Of a stretch of DNA of 64,000 bases, positions 43,303 through 53,500 are shown piece after piece. A model generated the notes under the pieces. That model was not told where the DNA came from, searched no databases, and saw only the letters and a list, made by a program, of their open reading frames with translations. How positions within the stretch are numbered: position 1 is the first letter of the stretch; every line of letters starts with the position of its first letter. The position numbers and the translations under genes were made by a program. The stretch comes from JACRLV01 sp045863555 (lineage in GTDB: Bacteria; Planctomycetota; Phycisphaerae; UBA1845; Fen-1342): positions 88,355 through 152,354 of the forward strand of contig BTUU01000016.1 of assembly GCA_045863555.1 (NCBI GenBank). Direction: 5' to 3'.

Positions 43303-43965
43303 ATGGACCCCCGTGAACGCCGTCTGCTCATTTTTTTTCTCGCAGCGGATATATTGTCCCCGACCGTGGCCGACCCGCTGAAGGACAGTGAGATTCTCCG
43401 TCTGGCTCAAGGCACCCTCCGAGCCGATCACGCTTCTGCGTGGGCATCGTTTCAAATGGCTTGGCCGAGCCTCGAACGATTCATTTGCCGCCGGCTTGCG
43501 AGTAGGGGCATCCCTGCACGCCTCAGATCGGACACCGGCCAGAACGTCATCGTGCGCATCTGGCGCTTTCGGCTTCGCTATCGGGGCCAATCCGAAGCGG
43601 CATTCTGGGCGTGGATTCGCACGATTTGCGACAATGAGCTGCGACGGAGCGTCGGCCGCCTGGCTCGCGAACGCCATAAGCTCTGCAGATCAGCTGACTT
43701 GGAATCCGACCTGCCAATCGAACCGTCACCTGGGCCCGCCGAAGCCGCGGCACAAGCCGATCGGCTCGACGTACTCAGGGGATGCCTGGAACTTCTCCCC
43801 GCAGGTTTGCGCGAGGTAATCGAACTGCTGTACTTTCCACCCCAGCTGACGGAGCGTGCTGTTGCAGAATTGCTGGAGATCGCGCCCTCAGCGGTCCATG
43901 GCCGCAAGGCCGCGGCCCTCGCGCGACTGGCTGCGTGCCTGGATGCGCATGGAATTCAGGAATGA
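43303..43965 (+). CDS. ECF-type sigma factor
   Basis: This 220-residue protein has region 2 (ARLRSDTGQNVIVRIWRFRL, then SEAAFWAWIRTICDNELRR) and region 4 (LPAGLREVIELLYFPPQLTE, then AVAELLEIAPSAVHGRKAAA). The ATG at 43303 has GGAG close upstream; a GTG at 43366 would remove a hydrophobic N-terminal extension. It is divergent from the giant repeat protein and upstream of a DUF4384-like membrane protein, which may be its regulator. Confidence 0.82.
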   Translation: MDPRERRLLIFFLAADILSPTVADPLKDSEILRLAQGTLRADHASAWASFQMAWPSLERFICRRLASRGIPARLRSDTGQNVIVRIWRFRLRYRGQSEAAFWAWIRTICDNELRRSVGRLARERHKLCRSADLESDLPIEPSPGPAEAAAQADRLDVLRGCLELLPAGLREVIELLYFPPQLTERAVAELLEIAPSAVHGRKAAALARLAACLDAHGIQE

Positions 43966-44011
43966 GCAGCAATTCGCATACAGGGTCTACGTTCGAAGGA
44001 TGTACTCCGTC

Positions 44012-44689
44012 ATGAATCCGGACCAGGTTGAACGACTGCTTCGCGAGCTGGGTGAACAGCGGCCCGCCGAGCGCATGTTCGATGCTTTACAAAGCGCAGC
44101 CCTGCGCGACGAGTTGATGGGGCTGCCCGCAAAACAGAGTGGCTCCGGCATCGCGCTGACAGGCCGCAGACAGCGGATGAACCTGCTCGTCGCGGCGCTC
44201 GCCGCGTTCGCGCTTGCCGGAGTGTTCTTTCCAGGGCCGGCCGGGCAGCCGCCGATGCAGCGCGCGATTGGCCTGCATGCGGATTGGGCCAGCAGCCGGC
44301 TTGATCTGTTCAGAACGGAGCGCCACGCCGGCCAGCCGGCCGAGAATGTATGGGTCGGCGTTCGCGTCGACCGTGCTGCGTTTGTCTCGATTTTCGCGAT
44401 CAACGCCGACGGGAGCGGGGAGTTTCTTCAACTGAGCCGGGACGGGGCGATTACGATCGAGATCGGTCCGGATACCGCAACGAGTTTCGGCGGTTATTTG
44501 CGCGTTATCCTCGACAATGGCGCCAAAAAGACGCTGCACACCCTGCTGGTGGTTGCATCGGAGCGGCCGTTGCCGAGTGCGCCGATTCCCCCGAGCAGCA
44601 CAGTTCCGGATGTCGACGCCATTGCAGACGAGCTGCGGCGCAACCATCCCTGCACCGTCCGCGTGCTGAAACTTCCGGACGCGCCGTAA
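44012..44689 (+). CDS. Membrane protein with DUF4384-like domain, possible anti-sigma partner
   Basis: This 225-residue protein has a soluble N-terminus (DQVERLLRELGEQRPAERMF), one membrane span (MNLLVAALAAFALAGVFF), and an extracytoplasmic domain with WVGVRVDRAAFVSIFAINAD and TSFGGYLRVILDNGAKKTL. The RVDRxxYVSIFxI pattern resembles DUF4384 domains, which often accompany caspase-like or kinase systems. The topology (cytoplasmic N-tail, one span) and its position after the sigma gene suit an anti-sigma factor, but no ZAS zinc motif is present. The start could also be 44000 or 43949. Confidence 0.65.
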   Translation: MNPDQVERLLRELGEQRPAERMFDALQSAALRDELMGLPAKQSGSGIALTGRRQRMNLLVAALAAFALAGVFFPGPAGQPPMQRAIGLHADWASSRLDLFRTERHAGQPAENVWVGVRVDRAAFVSIFAINADGSGEFLQLSRDGAITIEIGPDTATSFGGYLRVILDNGAKKTLHTLLVVASERPLPSAPIPPSSTVPDVDAIADELRRNHPCTVRVLKLPDAP

Positions 44690-44699
44690 CGATCGCGGA

Positions 44700-44714
44700 C
44701 GGCGCAGAGCGCCG
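44700..44714. terminator. Small hairpin between convergent genes
   Basis: CGGCGC-AGA-GCGCCG forms a short perfect hairpin one base beyond the CHAT gene stop and 10 bases past the upstream gene. There is no T-run, so terminator activity is uncertain. Confidence 0.25.
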
Positions 44715-44715
44715 C

Positions 44716-47700
44716 CTAGTCTGGGTTTCCCATGAGGATGAACCCGGCCCAGAATCGCGGATGGGAATAATCAAAGGCGTCCGCGAGCGTGGCCGGATCG
44801 TCTGTCGGTACTCTCCCGGCGGGTGCGGACGTCGGATTCACGGGGGCGGACGCGCTTCCCGGACCGGCTTCCCCGCGGGCAGCCGCGAGCCTCTCCGATT
44901 CCAGGCCGAGTCGCGCGAGCATCGCGCGGTTTGCATCGGGTGTGCGGGCACGAAGCCACATCTTCGCCTCGGTGAGCGCCTGCGCCTTTGACATCGGCGT
45001 CTTGGCCGCGTACGTGCCGCGCGGTTCGTCGAACTGGCCCAGGAGGTTCTCGTAGAAGCGGTCCATCAGGAGTACCGTCGCGCCGTCGTCCACCTTCCAG
45101 AGCGACGCGATCACGCTGTCGGCGCCGGCGTAGAGGAATCCCCATGTGAGGCCGACGATTCCATCGCGCGATGTGGCCTTGTTACCCACCGTCTGGCAGC
45201 CGCTAAGGACGACGAGATCGGTCCCATTCAGGCGTCCTTTCCACGAATGGACGAGATCGCTTAGTCGAAGCAGTCCCGCATCCCCTGCGGCCTCCGAACC
45301 CAGCACGAGCGCGCTGTCCCGGACCCGCCATCTGTCGCAGCCGATGGCGTGTGTCGCGAAGTGGAGTATCCGCGGCTGTTTCACCCGGGCGTCGAGCGCT
45401 TCCCGGTCGGCGTCATCTCCGAGCAGGACCACCGGCTTGATCGCCCGGCCGTAATTCAATCGGCCTTCGATCAGCTTGATTTCGATTCGGGAACCCGGAA
45501 GCCGCGGAAGGTCGCCGTACGTCTGGCGAATTGCCTGGTACTCGAAAACCCGATCCCGCTGATCCACCGGCGTTTCAAGTTCGCGTGCAACGGCCAGGGC
45601 GTCGGGCATCATTACCGGTGACACGCGAACACCCAGTCTGCCCGCTGGAACCGTGACTCTCCGTTCAGCCCCGTCGCGCCAGACGGTGACTGAAACGGTC
45701 GGATTCACCGCGGTGGATTGGGAAGCGAGTGGGGTGGTGGACCCCGAGATCGCGCGCGAGAGATCGGCAGCACTTCGCAGTTCAATCTCGCCATATTGCG
45801 TGAGCACGTCGCCCGTTTTCAACCCCGCCGCATCCGCGATCCCGCCCGGCTCAACCCCGATCACGAGCGTACCGATTTCGGGGTCCGATGCACGCGCATA
45901 CGACGGCAACACTCGGCTCGACGCCTGGGGGGCGAGCGGTCCGCCGACGAGTATTGCCTCTGGCGAAGGAGGCGCGCTGAATTTTCTCGATCGCAGCTGC
46001 ATGAGCAACGTTGGGGATACGCCGTATGTCATGACCGGAATCGGCCGCCCTTCGGTCGTCCCCGTTGCCGAATCCGCGAACAGAAGCTCGAACGGCAGGT
46101 CTGAGATGGAACGGTCCGGGACGATGTACACATTCGAGGCCCGAACGAGCCGCTGATCGAGTCCGGCGGGAAGGAACGCACTGCGAAGGTCCCGAAGCCG
46201 CTCTGCATCCACCCGCTGTGAAGATGAAAGTCGAAGTTGTGTGGCGGCGTCGAGGATGGACTGCCGGGACATCGGTTTTCCATCCGGCCAGGCGAGGTGG
46301 TATTGAGCGATGCGGGGTCCGTTTTCCAGCGTCAGGAGATCCGTGCCCGTCTTCGTGACTAGGTACAGGAGCATGATCTCGGTCGGACGAAGATTGTCGG
46401 CGACCCGCTCGGCAGGCCACACACCATCCGGGGCTGCCGTCGAATCCTGGCTGATCTGGGCTCCCCGGCCGATGAGGCCTCGCAGTGAGCTTCCTCGCCC
46501 CCGGTCGATCGTCTCGAAAGCCTCCAGGAGCAGGCGATCGCGCTCAGGCCCGCGCGCCGACTCGGCCTGATTCAATCGGATTCTCGCCAGGTCGGGAAAT
46601 GGGCCGACACCGAGATTCTGGGCTGCCGCACGCGCCTGATCTAACTCGTCTCCGCCCACCTGCCGGTCGAAATGCTCGTATAGCCGGATGGCTTCCTGGA
46701 TGTGCGATTCGGCTTCGGCCTGCCGGGATAGATCGTCCATTAGCAACTCGCCCATCAGCATCTGGGCGTCATAAAGGACAGGCGCCTGAATCTTCCGCAG
46801 TTCCTCGATCGCCTTTCCGCAGACATGAATCGCCTCGGCGCGGCTCTCAGGAGTCTCCTGTCTGTCAAGGGCAATGGCCAGGCCGACGAGCGCAACGCCG
46901 TAAGTGCCACGGTCGAGTGACCCTTCCGACAGCAGCTCGCAGGCCGACCGGAACGCGGCGATCGCTCCGGTGTTGTCGTTGCGGCTCAGCCGGATCTGTC
47001 CAAGCAGCCGCAGCCTGACGCACCGCGCGATCAGATCGCCGCAATTCGCAACCGCCGCTTCAAATTCCGGGGCGGCGACGAGCGCCTCGGCTTCATCCGT
47101 CCGGTCGATGCCTTCGAGGAACGTGCCCAGGTGGAGTTTGCAGAGAATCGTGGCCTGATCGTTCGGGCCGAGACTGCGCTCGAATCCGCGAATCGCAGTG
47201 CGAATCGCCCGCTCGGCCGGTTCCGAGTTCCCGACGGAATCGAGCAGCTGCCCGAGCTCGCGCCACTTGGTCGCGGTGGCAGGATGATCGTCGCCGAACC
47301 GTGCCCGCGAGCGAACCAGCGACTCCCGGATAAACAGCTCGGCCGTCCGGTACCGGCCGATCATCCGCTCGAATGTACCGGCCGAGAAGAGGATCTCGGG
47401 GAACTGCTGGTCCTCCTGATTTCCGTCCATTCGGGCAATTTCGACCGCCTTCCGGAAGAGCCGGTCGGCGATTGGCATTTCATTGCGGTTGGTTCGGATC
47501 ACGGCCAGAAGCGAGCAGGTATACGCCACGGCCGGGCTGTTCGGGCCGCCCGCCGCGCGGTCCAGTTGAAACGAGATGCGAGCGAGCTTGTCGGCGCGGG
47601 TGAAGTCACCCATCGCATTGAGGTGGAGCGCGTATGCCATGATGGTCGATGCAACAGACGGGTGCATTCGGTTCGTAACCCGGCTTCGTCGCAGTATGGC

Positions 47701-48315
47701 TTCCCGAAAGGCGGACTGTGCCAGTTCATCTTGTCCGCATTGGGACGCGAACTGGGCGATGTCACGAACATTCGTGGCGTATCCCCACGAATCGACACCG
47801 CAACCCGCTCGGCGCGCTTCCCGCTCTGAGACAAGCAACTCCAGCGCGGTTCGTATATTGCCCTTGTTGTACTCGTCGAGCGACTGCTGATCCAACTCTC
47901 GCGCGCGGTGCTCGAGCTTGCGTTTCTCATCGGGCAGCTCGCTGATCCGCAGCAACGAGTCAGCCATGGCGCGGAGATCGACCGAGTCAGGATGGGTTGC
48001 GCCTTGCGCCCCGATCCGAATCTCAAGCGCTTTTCGTGCGGCGGTCGACGCCTCCGCGAAGCGGCCCTGATCCGCGAGTTCGTCCATCGCGGACTCGAGT
48101 GCCTCGACGCGGGCGCGATCATCATCGCCCAGTGTCCGCTTCCAGGGCGCGTCGTCCGCCTCGGGCATCGGCGCGAGAAGGTCTTCGATCGTCGGCAACG
48201 GCTCGTACCAGGCGATGATCTCATCGACGTCCGGAATCTGCGCTTCGTGCGCTTGCCGCGCATACGCGTGCAGGGCGGCAGCGATCACGATCAGGTTCGA
48301 AAGCAATGCCCGCAT
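44716..48315 (-). CDS. TPR-CHAT caspase-like protein with embedded PDZ domain
   Basis: This 1199-residue protein has a signal-like N-terminus (SNLIVIAAALHAYARQA). About 600 residues of TPR helices follow (for example ASTAARKALEIRIGAQG and KLARISFQLDRAAGG). A C-terminal CHAT caspase-like domain begins near VYIVPDRSISDLPFELLFAD. The catalytic dyad is His989 (ILHFATHAIG) and Cys1040 (VVLSGCQTVG). Between the first CHAT strand and the dyad sits a PDZ domain (~residues 805-865: IGTLVIGVEPGGIADAAGLK, TGDVLTQYGEIEL). GGAGA precedes the ATG at 48315. It is probably a periplasmic or membrane-facing protease or scaffold; its substrate is unknown. Confidence 0.85.
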   Translation of the reverse strand: MRALLSNLIVIAAALHAYARQAHEAQIPDVDEIIAWYEPLPTIEDLLAPMPEADDAPWKRTLGDDDRARVEALESAMDELADQGRFAEASTAARKALEIRIGAQGATHPDSVDLRAMADSLLRISELPDEKRKLEHRARELDQQSLDEYNKGNIRTALELLVSEREARRAGCGVDSWGYATNVRDIAQFASQCGQDELAQSAFREAILRRSRVTNRMHPSVASTIMAYALHLNAMGDFTRADKLARISFQLDRAAGGPNSPAVAYTCSLLAVIRTNRNEMPIADRLFRKAVEIARMDGNQEDQQFPEILFSAGTFERMIGRYRTAELFIRESLVRSRARFGDDHPATATKWRELGQLLDSVGNSEPAERAIRTAIRGFERSLGPNDQATILCKLHLGTFLEGIDRTDEAEALVAAPEFEAAVANCGDLIARCVRLRLLGQIRLSRNDNTGAIAAFRSACELLSEGSLDRGTYGVALVGLAIALDRQETPESRAEAIHVCGKAIEELRKIQAPVLYDAQMLMGELLMDDLSRQAEAESHIQEAIRLYEHFDRQVGGDELDQARAAAQNLGVGPFPDLARIRLNQAESARGPERDRLLLEAFETIDRGRGSSLRGLIGRGAQISQDSTAAPDGVWPAERVADNLRPTEIMLLYLVTKTGTDLLTLENGPRIAQYHLAWPDGKPMSRQSILDAATQLRLSSSQRVDAERLRDLRSAFLPAGLDQRLVRASNVYIVPDRSISDLPFELLFADSATGTTEGRPIPVMTYGVSPTLLMQLRSRKFSAPPSPEAILVGGPLAPQASSRVLPSYARASDPEIGTLVIGVEPGGIADAAGLKTGDVLTQYGEIELRSAADLSRAISGSTTPLASQSTAVNPTVSVTVWRDGAERRVTVPAGRLGVRVSPVMMPDALAVARELETPVDQRDRVFEYQAIRQTYGDLPRLPGSRIEIKLIEGRLNYGRAIKPVVLLGDDADREALDARVKQPRILHFATHAIGCDRWRVRDSALVLGSEAAGDAGLLRLSDLVHSWKGRLNGTDLVVLSGCQTVGNKATSRDGIVGLTWGFLYAGADSVIASLWKVDDGATVLLMDRFYENLLGQFDEPRGTYAAKTPMSKAQALTEAKMWLRARTPDANRAMLARLGLESERLAAARGEAGPGSASAPVNPTSAPAGRVPTDDPATLADAFDYSHPRFWAGFILMGNPD

Positions 48316-48542
48316 GGGAAATCTCCGTATGGCCGGTATCGCAGGCGCGATCATAGACCGATGACCTGCAATGTGCGCGAATCGGCTGATGAGGTGTTGC
48401 AAATTCAACCGCCGAGAGTAGCACCCGAGCGAAGATCGGGCCTTTCGCAACTCGCCGCCTCGTTCGAGGATCAGCATGGTCACCCCGCGGCGCAATTCGG
48501 CGATCGATCCGATGCGGATGAACAGCCCGTCGAATCGACGAA

Positions 48543-49610
48543 TCAACGTCGCCGGCGTACGAGAACGCCGAACGCGGGGGCCAACAGCATGCAAGTCGAA
48601 GGTTCAGGAAGGTGCGCGATGAAGGCCTGAAACCGTCCATCGGGGCCATTGCCGGCCCCAACGATGGTCAGACCATCGGCGGAGATCGCCGTAGCCGTCA
48701 GGCTGTTCCAACCCGAGACACTCGCTCCGAGATCCGTCATCACTTGAAGAAGGTCCTCGACACCTCCCCCCGAGCGCCAGAGAAATGCCTTGGTTCCCGA
48801 TGAAGTATCGTAGGAACCGACGATTGCGTTGCCGTCGCCCGAAACGCCCCAAGCTTGTCCGCGTGTCGTTCCCGGAAGGAACCCGAGCCCGACCATTACA
48901 CCACCTTCGTCTTCCGACCAGCGAAACGGTTGATTAGCACTTCCGCCCACCACGACCGAACCATCCCCTGAAACTGCATAGGCGCGGCTGTTCGCGCCGG
49001 TAGAAAGGCTTCCCAGGTTGCTCAGTATGCCGTCGGCATAACGAAACGCGCCAGTCCCGCCCGCCAGTAGTCCCATCTCGCCGACAACTGCGCGCGCATT
49101 GCTCGATACGGCCCACGCCTCGCTGGGCACACTGGACGGGATGCCCGGAATAAGATTCTCGACGCCATTCAGCCAGCCCACCGCTCGATGACTTCCCGAA
49201 ATCCGTCGAAACCCCGCTGCGAGTGAGCCGTCGCTCGAGACGCCGTGAGCCGTGGAGAGTGCCGGAGAGAGCTCGCTGACTGTACCCGACTCCCATCGTA
49301 TCGCCGTCTCCGCCGAGCCACTGAGAATGCTCCCGACGGCGACGTTCCCATCGCCTGAGATTCCGTACGCGCGCGATACGCCGGAGATGCCGAGGCTCGA
49401 TATCGCGCCGTTTTGCCAGCGCACCGCGACTGGCGATCCTCCGCTCGTCGCGTAGCCCGCGATGTACGCTCCGTCGTCGGAGATGTCGCTTGCGAAACTC
49501 GAGGTCGCCCCGTGAAGAAAACCGAGTCCCTGGAAGTAGGCATCGCCCGCGAATGAAGAACTGGCGGACAGCGCGGCGAACGTGGCGAAGCAGGTCGTGC
49601 GGATGTTCAT
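48543..49610 (-). CDS. HAF-repeat-like PEP-CTERM protein
   Basis: This 355-residue exported protein has a signal peptide (FATFAALSASSSFAG). About seven ~45-residue repeats carry GISGDGNVAVG, GVSSDGSLAAG, AVSGDGSVVVGG or AISADGLTIVGAG and resemble the autotransporter-associated HAF repeat. The end is LPEPSTCMLLAPAF followed by RRRR, a PEP-CTERM-type anchor. Surface exposure after exosortase processing is the likely fate. Confidence 0.82.
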   Translation of the reverse strand: MNIRTTCFATFAALSASSSFAGDAYFQGLGFLHGATSSFASDISDDGAYIAGYATSGGSPVAVRWQNGAISSLGISGVSRAYGISGDGNVAVGSILSGSAETAIRWESGTVSELSPALSTAHGVSSDGSLAAGFRRISGSHRAVGWLNGVENLIPGIPSSVPSEAWAVSSNARAVVGEMGLLAGGTGAFRYADGILSNLGSLSTGANSRAYAVSGDGSVVVGGSANQPFRWSEDEGGVMVGLGFLPGTTRGQAWGVSGDGNAIVGSYDTSSGTKAFLWRSGGGVEDLLQVMTDLGASVSGWNSLTATAISADGLTIVGAGNGPDGRFQAFIAHLPEPSTCMLLAPAFGVLVRRRR

Positions 49611-49877
49611 TTCAACCTCCTACGCCCATTGTGACGATCGCTTGATACGATGTAAATAGTGAGGGATGCTGCCCAGACCCACGTATGGCTGATAACGTCA
49701 GATTCCATAGACCACAATACCCATCGGCCGATACGCCGGTGCTCCTCCTCTAGGTATGCTACAATGCGCGGCAATTGGAGAACGCGTGCCCGCCCTCGCC
49801 GACTGCTGGCTGTCGCCGTTCGTTCCTCACGGCCACCATTGAGGGGCCAGTGGGCTGGAACCGCAAGGCGAAGTTCG

Positions 49878-50366
49878 TCAGCTCAAATACGGAGCGGCGT
49901 GATTCCAGCCGCCGCCGCGCGGCTTTCCAGAAGCTTCAGATGCTGATTTGCTCCTACGGCGGGCAAGAGGGAGCAGGTACTCGGTGCCGCCACGGCCGGG
50001 TCGCCTTCGCCCCAGACGTGAGTTATGGAGCGCCCAGAGCTCCTCATTGATCGGCGGCTGAAAGTTCGCCGGACGCTTCCTCACCGCCCACCCGATACGT
50101 TCCGCATCGTGCACGGCGATTTCCAGCGCGTTCTCAAGCTTCGGCTGCTCGATCCAGATCGTCTCGCCGGGGCCGCGGGAGATGTTCACCTGCCAGGTGC
50201 GCGTCGCGACTTGAGCCAGCACGTTGGCGTACGGCACGGTCCGAACCATGTTGATGTTGCAGTGAGGGTCCAGCCGCCGCATCCGCTCCCACAGGATGGA
50301 GCTGATCGGTACGATCACACCGGAGAACCACTTTTCCCGCGGCGACGGGGACGTCCTTGAGCTCAC
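49878..50366 (-). CDS. Hypothetical protein, possibly a degraded mobile-element gene
   Basis: The frame from a GTG at 50366 holds a plausible protein core (MRRLDPHCNINMVRTVPYAN, WQVNISRGPGETIWIEQPKL, ENALEIAVHDAERIGWAVRK, RPANFQPPINEELWALH). It ends in a C-terminal tail that looks like shadow sequence. No ribosome site precedes the GTG, so the start is unsafe. The family is not recognised. The flanks 49611-49877 and 50367-50558 show no other gene. Confidence 0.4.
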   Translation of the reverse strand: MSSRTSPSPREKWFSGVIVPISSILWERMRRLDPHCNINMVRTVPYANVLAQVATRTWQVNISRGPGETIWIEQPKLENALEIAVHDAERIGWAVRKRPANFQPPINEELWALHNSRLGRRRPGRGGTEYLLPLARRRSKSASEASGKPRGGGWNHAAPYLS

Positions 50367-50558
50367 GGTGCTGTCGGACTGAGTGCATTGCCGGCACGAC
50401 GCGCCGACTTCTACATGGCCCAGAGCCGCCTGCCGGGCGCGGAGTTGCCGGTCGCCCTGCTGTCACTCCCTCCGACCGCCGTGATGCCACGGAGCCGCGA
50501 CGCGTGCCCCGCGGGGTAGCCCGTTTGTGGGGGGCGCGGCTCCCAGTTGACGTTCAAC

Positions 50559-53500
50559 TCACCAGCAGAAGTCGCCAAACACACTCAGTAGATATGCGAG
50601 ATCTCGTATATCAACCTCATGATCGGCGTTCACGTCGCCGGCTTCGATTGAAGCGCCCATTTCACCAAAGTGAATCAACATAATCGAAAGGTCTTGGATA
50701 TCGACGTCTCTGTCACCGTCCAGGTCTACGCCACACGGTCGCTCGAATGCACCGATGTCGATCCGCGGAGTGGGACTTCGCCTCAAGGCTGTTGGATCGC
50801 GTTGAAAGCGGGGCATCCCGGCGATGTCTTCGCGAGGTGTAAGGCCGTAGAAAGAGCTCGCACCTTCGTCCGCGCACGGTGAACTCGGCAGTAGATCAAA
50901 CTCGAAATTCGCTGGATTTCGGAACAATGGATTCGTGCTGATATTCGAGCTACCGCTCCAGCCGCCTTGAATGCATGAGTATGAAACAGCTACTGTTCCG
51001 CCCGTATGATAGACTTGGGAGAATTGACCGGCTCCCCCATTGTTCCAGAGGATGGAGTTGGCCAGCTCGGTCGCCGAGTTCTCCGCCATGAGTCCCCCGC
51101 TCACGACGGCGCCGGCGACATTGGCCGAGAGCGTGCAATTAACTGCGTCAATGACACCTCCAGCCGAGAATATCCCTCCGCCTCGCTGGGCGTTGTTCGC
51201 GTAAAAGAGGCAGTTTGATAGCACCAATAAGGAATCGGATGTAGAGGCCGCGCCGCCGCCATCAAGCGTCGCCCGGTTCTCGAATAGCCGACAGGCGTTC
51301 AGGCTCGCCTGGGTATTCTCCAGGCACAGGCCTCCACCGACGGCGGAGGCTCCGTGCTCGACGGTGCAGCGATCGAGACGAACGGAGGAGCCAGCCGCGA
51401 ACAGATTTCCTCCGCGGGTCGCGCTGTTGCCATTAAACCGGCATTCGAGCAAGCTCACGGTTGAATCCAGAATCGACGCGCCGCCCCCACGCTCGGCAGC
51501 CCCGCCCGTAAAGGTAAAGCCGCGAATGAAGGCGTCGGGCACAGAATCCAGCGCAAGCACAGAGCCGCCCGTCGGCGAGATCACGGTTGTCGAATCGGGT
51601 CCATGCTCGGAGACGAGCGCAATTCCAGAACCTGGAAACCGTATCCGCTCATTGTACGATCCATCGCGAACGAGAATGACGCGGCCGCACGGGTCAACTG
51701 CGGCGTCCACCGCGGCCTGGATGGTCGAGTAGTCCGCCGGTCCATCGTCATCGACGACAAAGCCGCTGTATTCGACCGCCCCAATATCGACGCGCGAGTC
51801 GCCGTCGCCGTTGCCGTCGTTCAAGCGGGTGCACCCGCGTCCGTCGATGTCCGTCTCGGGCACCCCTGGTCTTCCCGCATCAATCAGGGCCGATGCAGCG
51901 TCGATCCGGACGTCACCGTTGATCGGATCGACGAAGCGCGGATCGCCCTCGCGGTTGTTGGAGCCCCACGTGAAAATGCCTCCCGGCGCAACAAACACGG
52001 CGGATTGTCCACCTTCGATTAGCGAGTAATCCACGGACAATTCGTCCCCCGCAATCCGGACTACGATGCTCGCGGACGCGCCCGGGCGGGTATTGATGTT
52101 CGCCGCCGCCGCGCACTGGTCCAAAATGACCCGCCCCCAGACCTCAAAGACGGATCCCTCGGGGGCGAGGTTATTCGCGAACGTACAGCGGCGAAAATAC
52201 ATCGCCGGCTGGGGAGAAGAGGAGATTCGCAGCGACGTGGCGGCGCCGCCCGAGACGGCCGCGGTGTTGCCGACGAAGATGCAGTCCGAATAAGTCCCTT
52301 TACCGTTCACGGCCCCGCCGCGGCCGCCGCTCGAAACCGAAAGAGTCGCCCTATTCCCTTCGAACCGACAACGGCGGAATTCGGCGGCCAGCTCATTGCC
52401 GTCGACGGCGCCGCCCGTGCTCGCCTGGTTGTCGAGGAACTGGCAGTCCTCAACAAGGACTGGCCCGCCGACGTAGAGCGCACCGCCGCCGGAATATCGG
52501 CTTTGGTTGCCACGGAATACGCAGCGCCTCACGGCCACCGGCCCGCCGGTCAGGAACACCGCTCCTCCCTCCCGGGACTGGCGATTGTTCTCAAAAACGC
52601 AGTCTTCGATTTCGACAGTTACCGTACGGCCGACCAGATCAATCGCGGCTCCGGAACTGATCGCCTGATTGTTGATAAAATTCGACCTACGCACAGAGAT
52701 CTGCAGCGACTCATCCTCCCACAGCTGCCTTAGCTGCAACGCACTCCGACCGAAAGTCCCCCCATTGTTCTCAAATTGGCAGTCGTCGACCGTCAAATTC
52801 CCCGTCAAGGATTGCGTGGCCAGGCCTCCGTCCCCGCCGTTCCGGAATGTGCAATCTCCGAACCGCATCTCCGCGTCGCCGATCACCTCAGCGCCGTACG
52901 ATTCGCAGGCGTCAAAAATGCTATTCTCGATCGTCGCACCGCTGTCCTGTGGATAGAAGCCGGCGCCGGCACAAAGCGTGAAGAGGCAGTCGCGGATCGA
53001 CGGGTTTGCCTGGTACGTGGAGATCGCGCCGCGCGCATTTCCCGTCTGCCGGAAAACGCACTTCTCGATCCGGGCGTCGGCGCGCGTGATATGAATGGCA
53101 GCTCCTGCATAGACGTTATACGCCTCGGTGCGGCCGATCCCACCGCGAAACGTGATTCCTTGAATGGCGCAATCTGCGCTGATGCCGGGGCCGAGCGTCA
53201 AGGCACGGTGCGGATCCGCCGTGGTGCCCTGCGGATCCACGATGGTTGCGCTGACGACATCGGGATTGGACGGGTCGTCGCTCCGAATCGTGATCGAGCG
53301 CTGCGACAGCAGGATGTCGCGATTTCGGGCGCCAACATAGTTTCCGGGAAGTAGGACGATGGTGTCGCCCTCGAACGGCTGAGCCGCTTCCACCGCGCCC
53401 AGGATCGTGGCTTTGGGGCCGCTGATGCCGTCGTACGAGCGCGCGTTTCCATCGTATGAATCATCGCCCGCGGTCGAGACCCAGATCGTACGCGGTTCGA

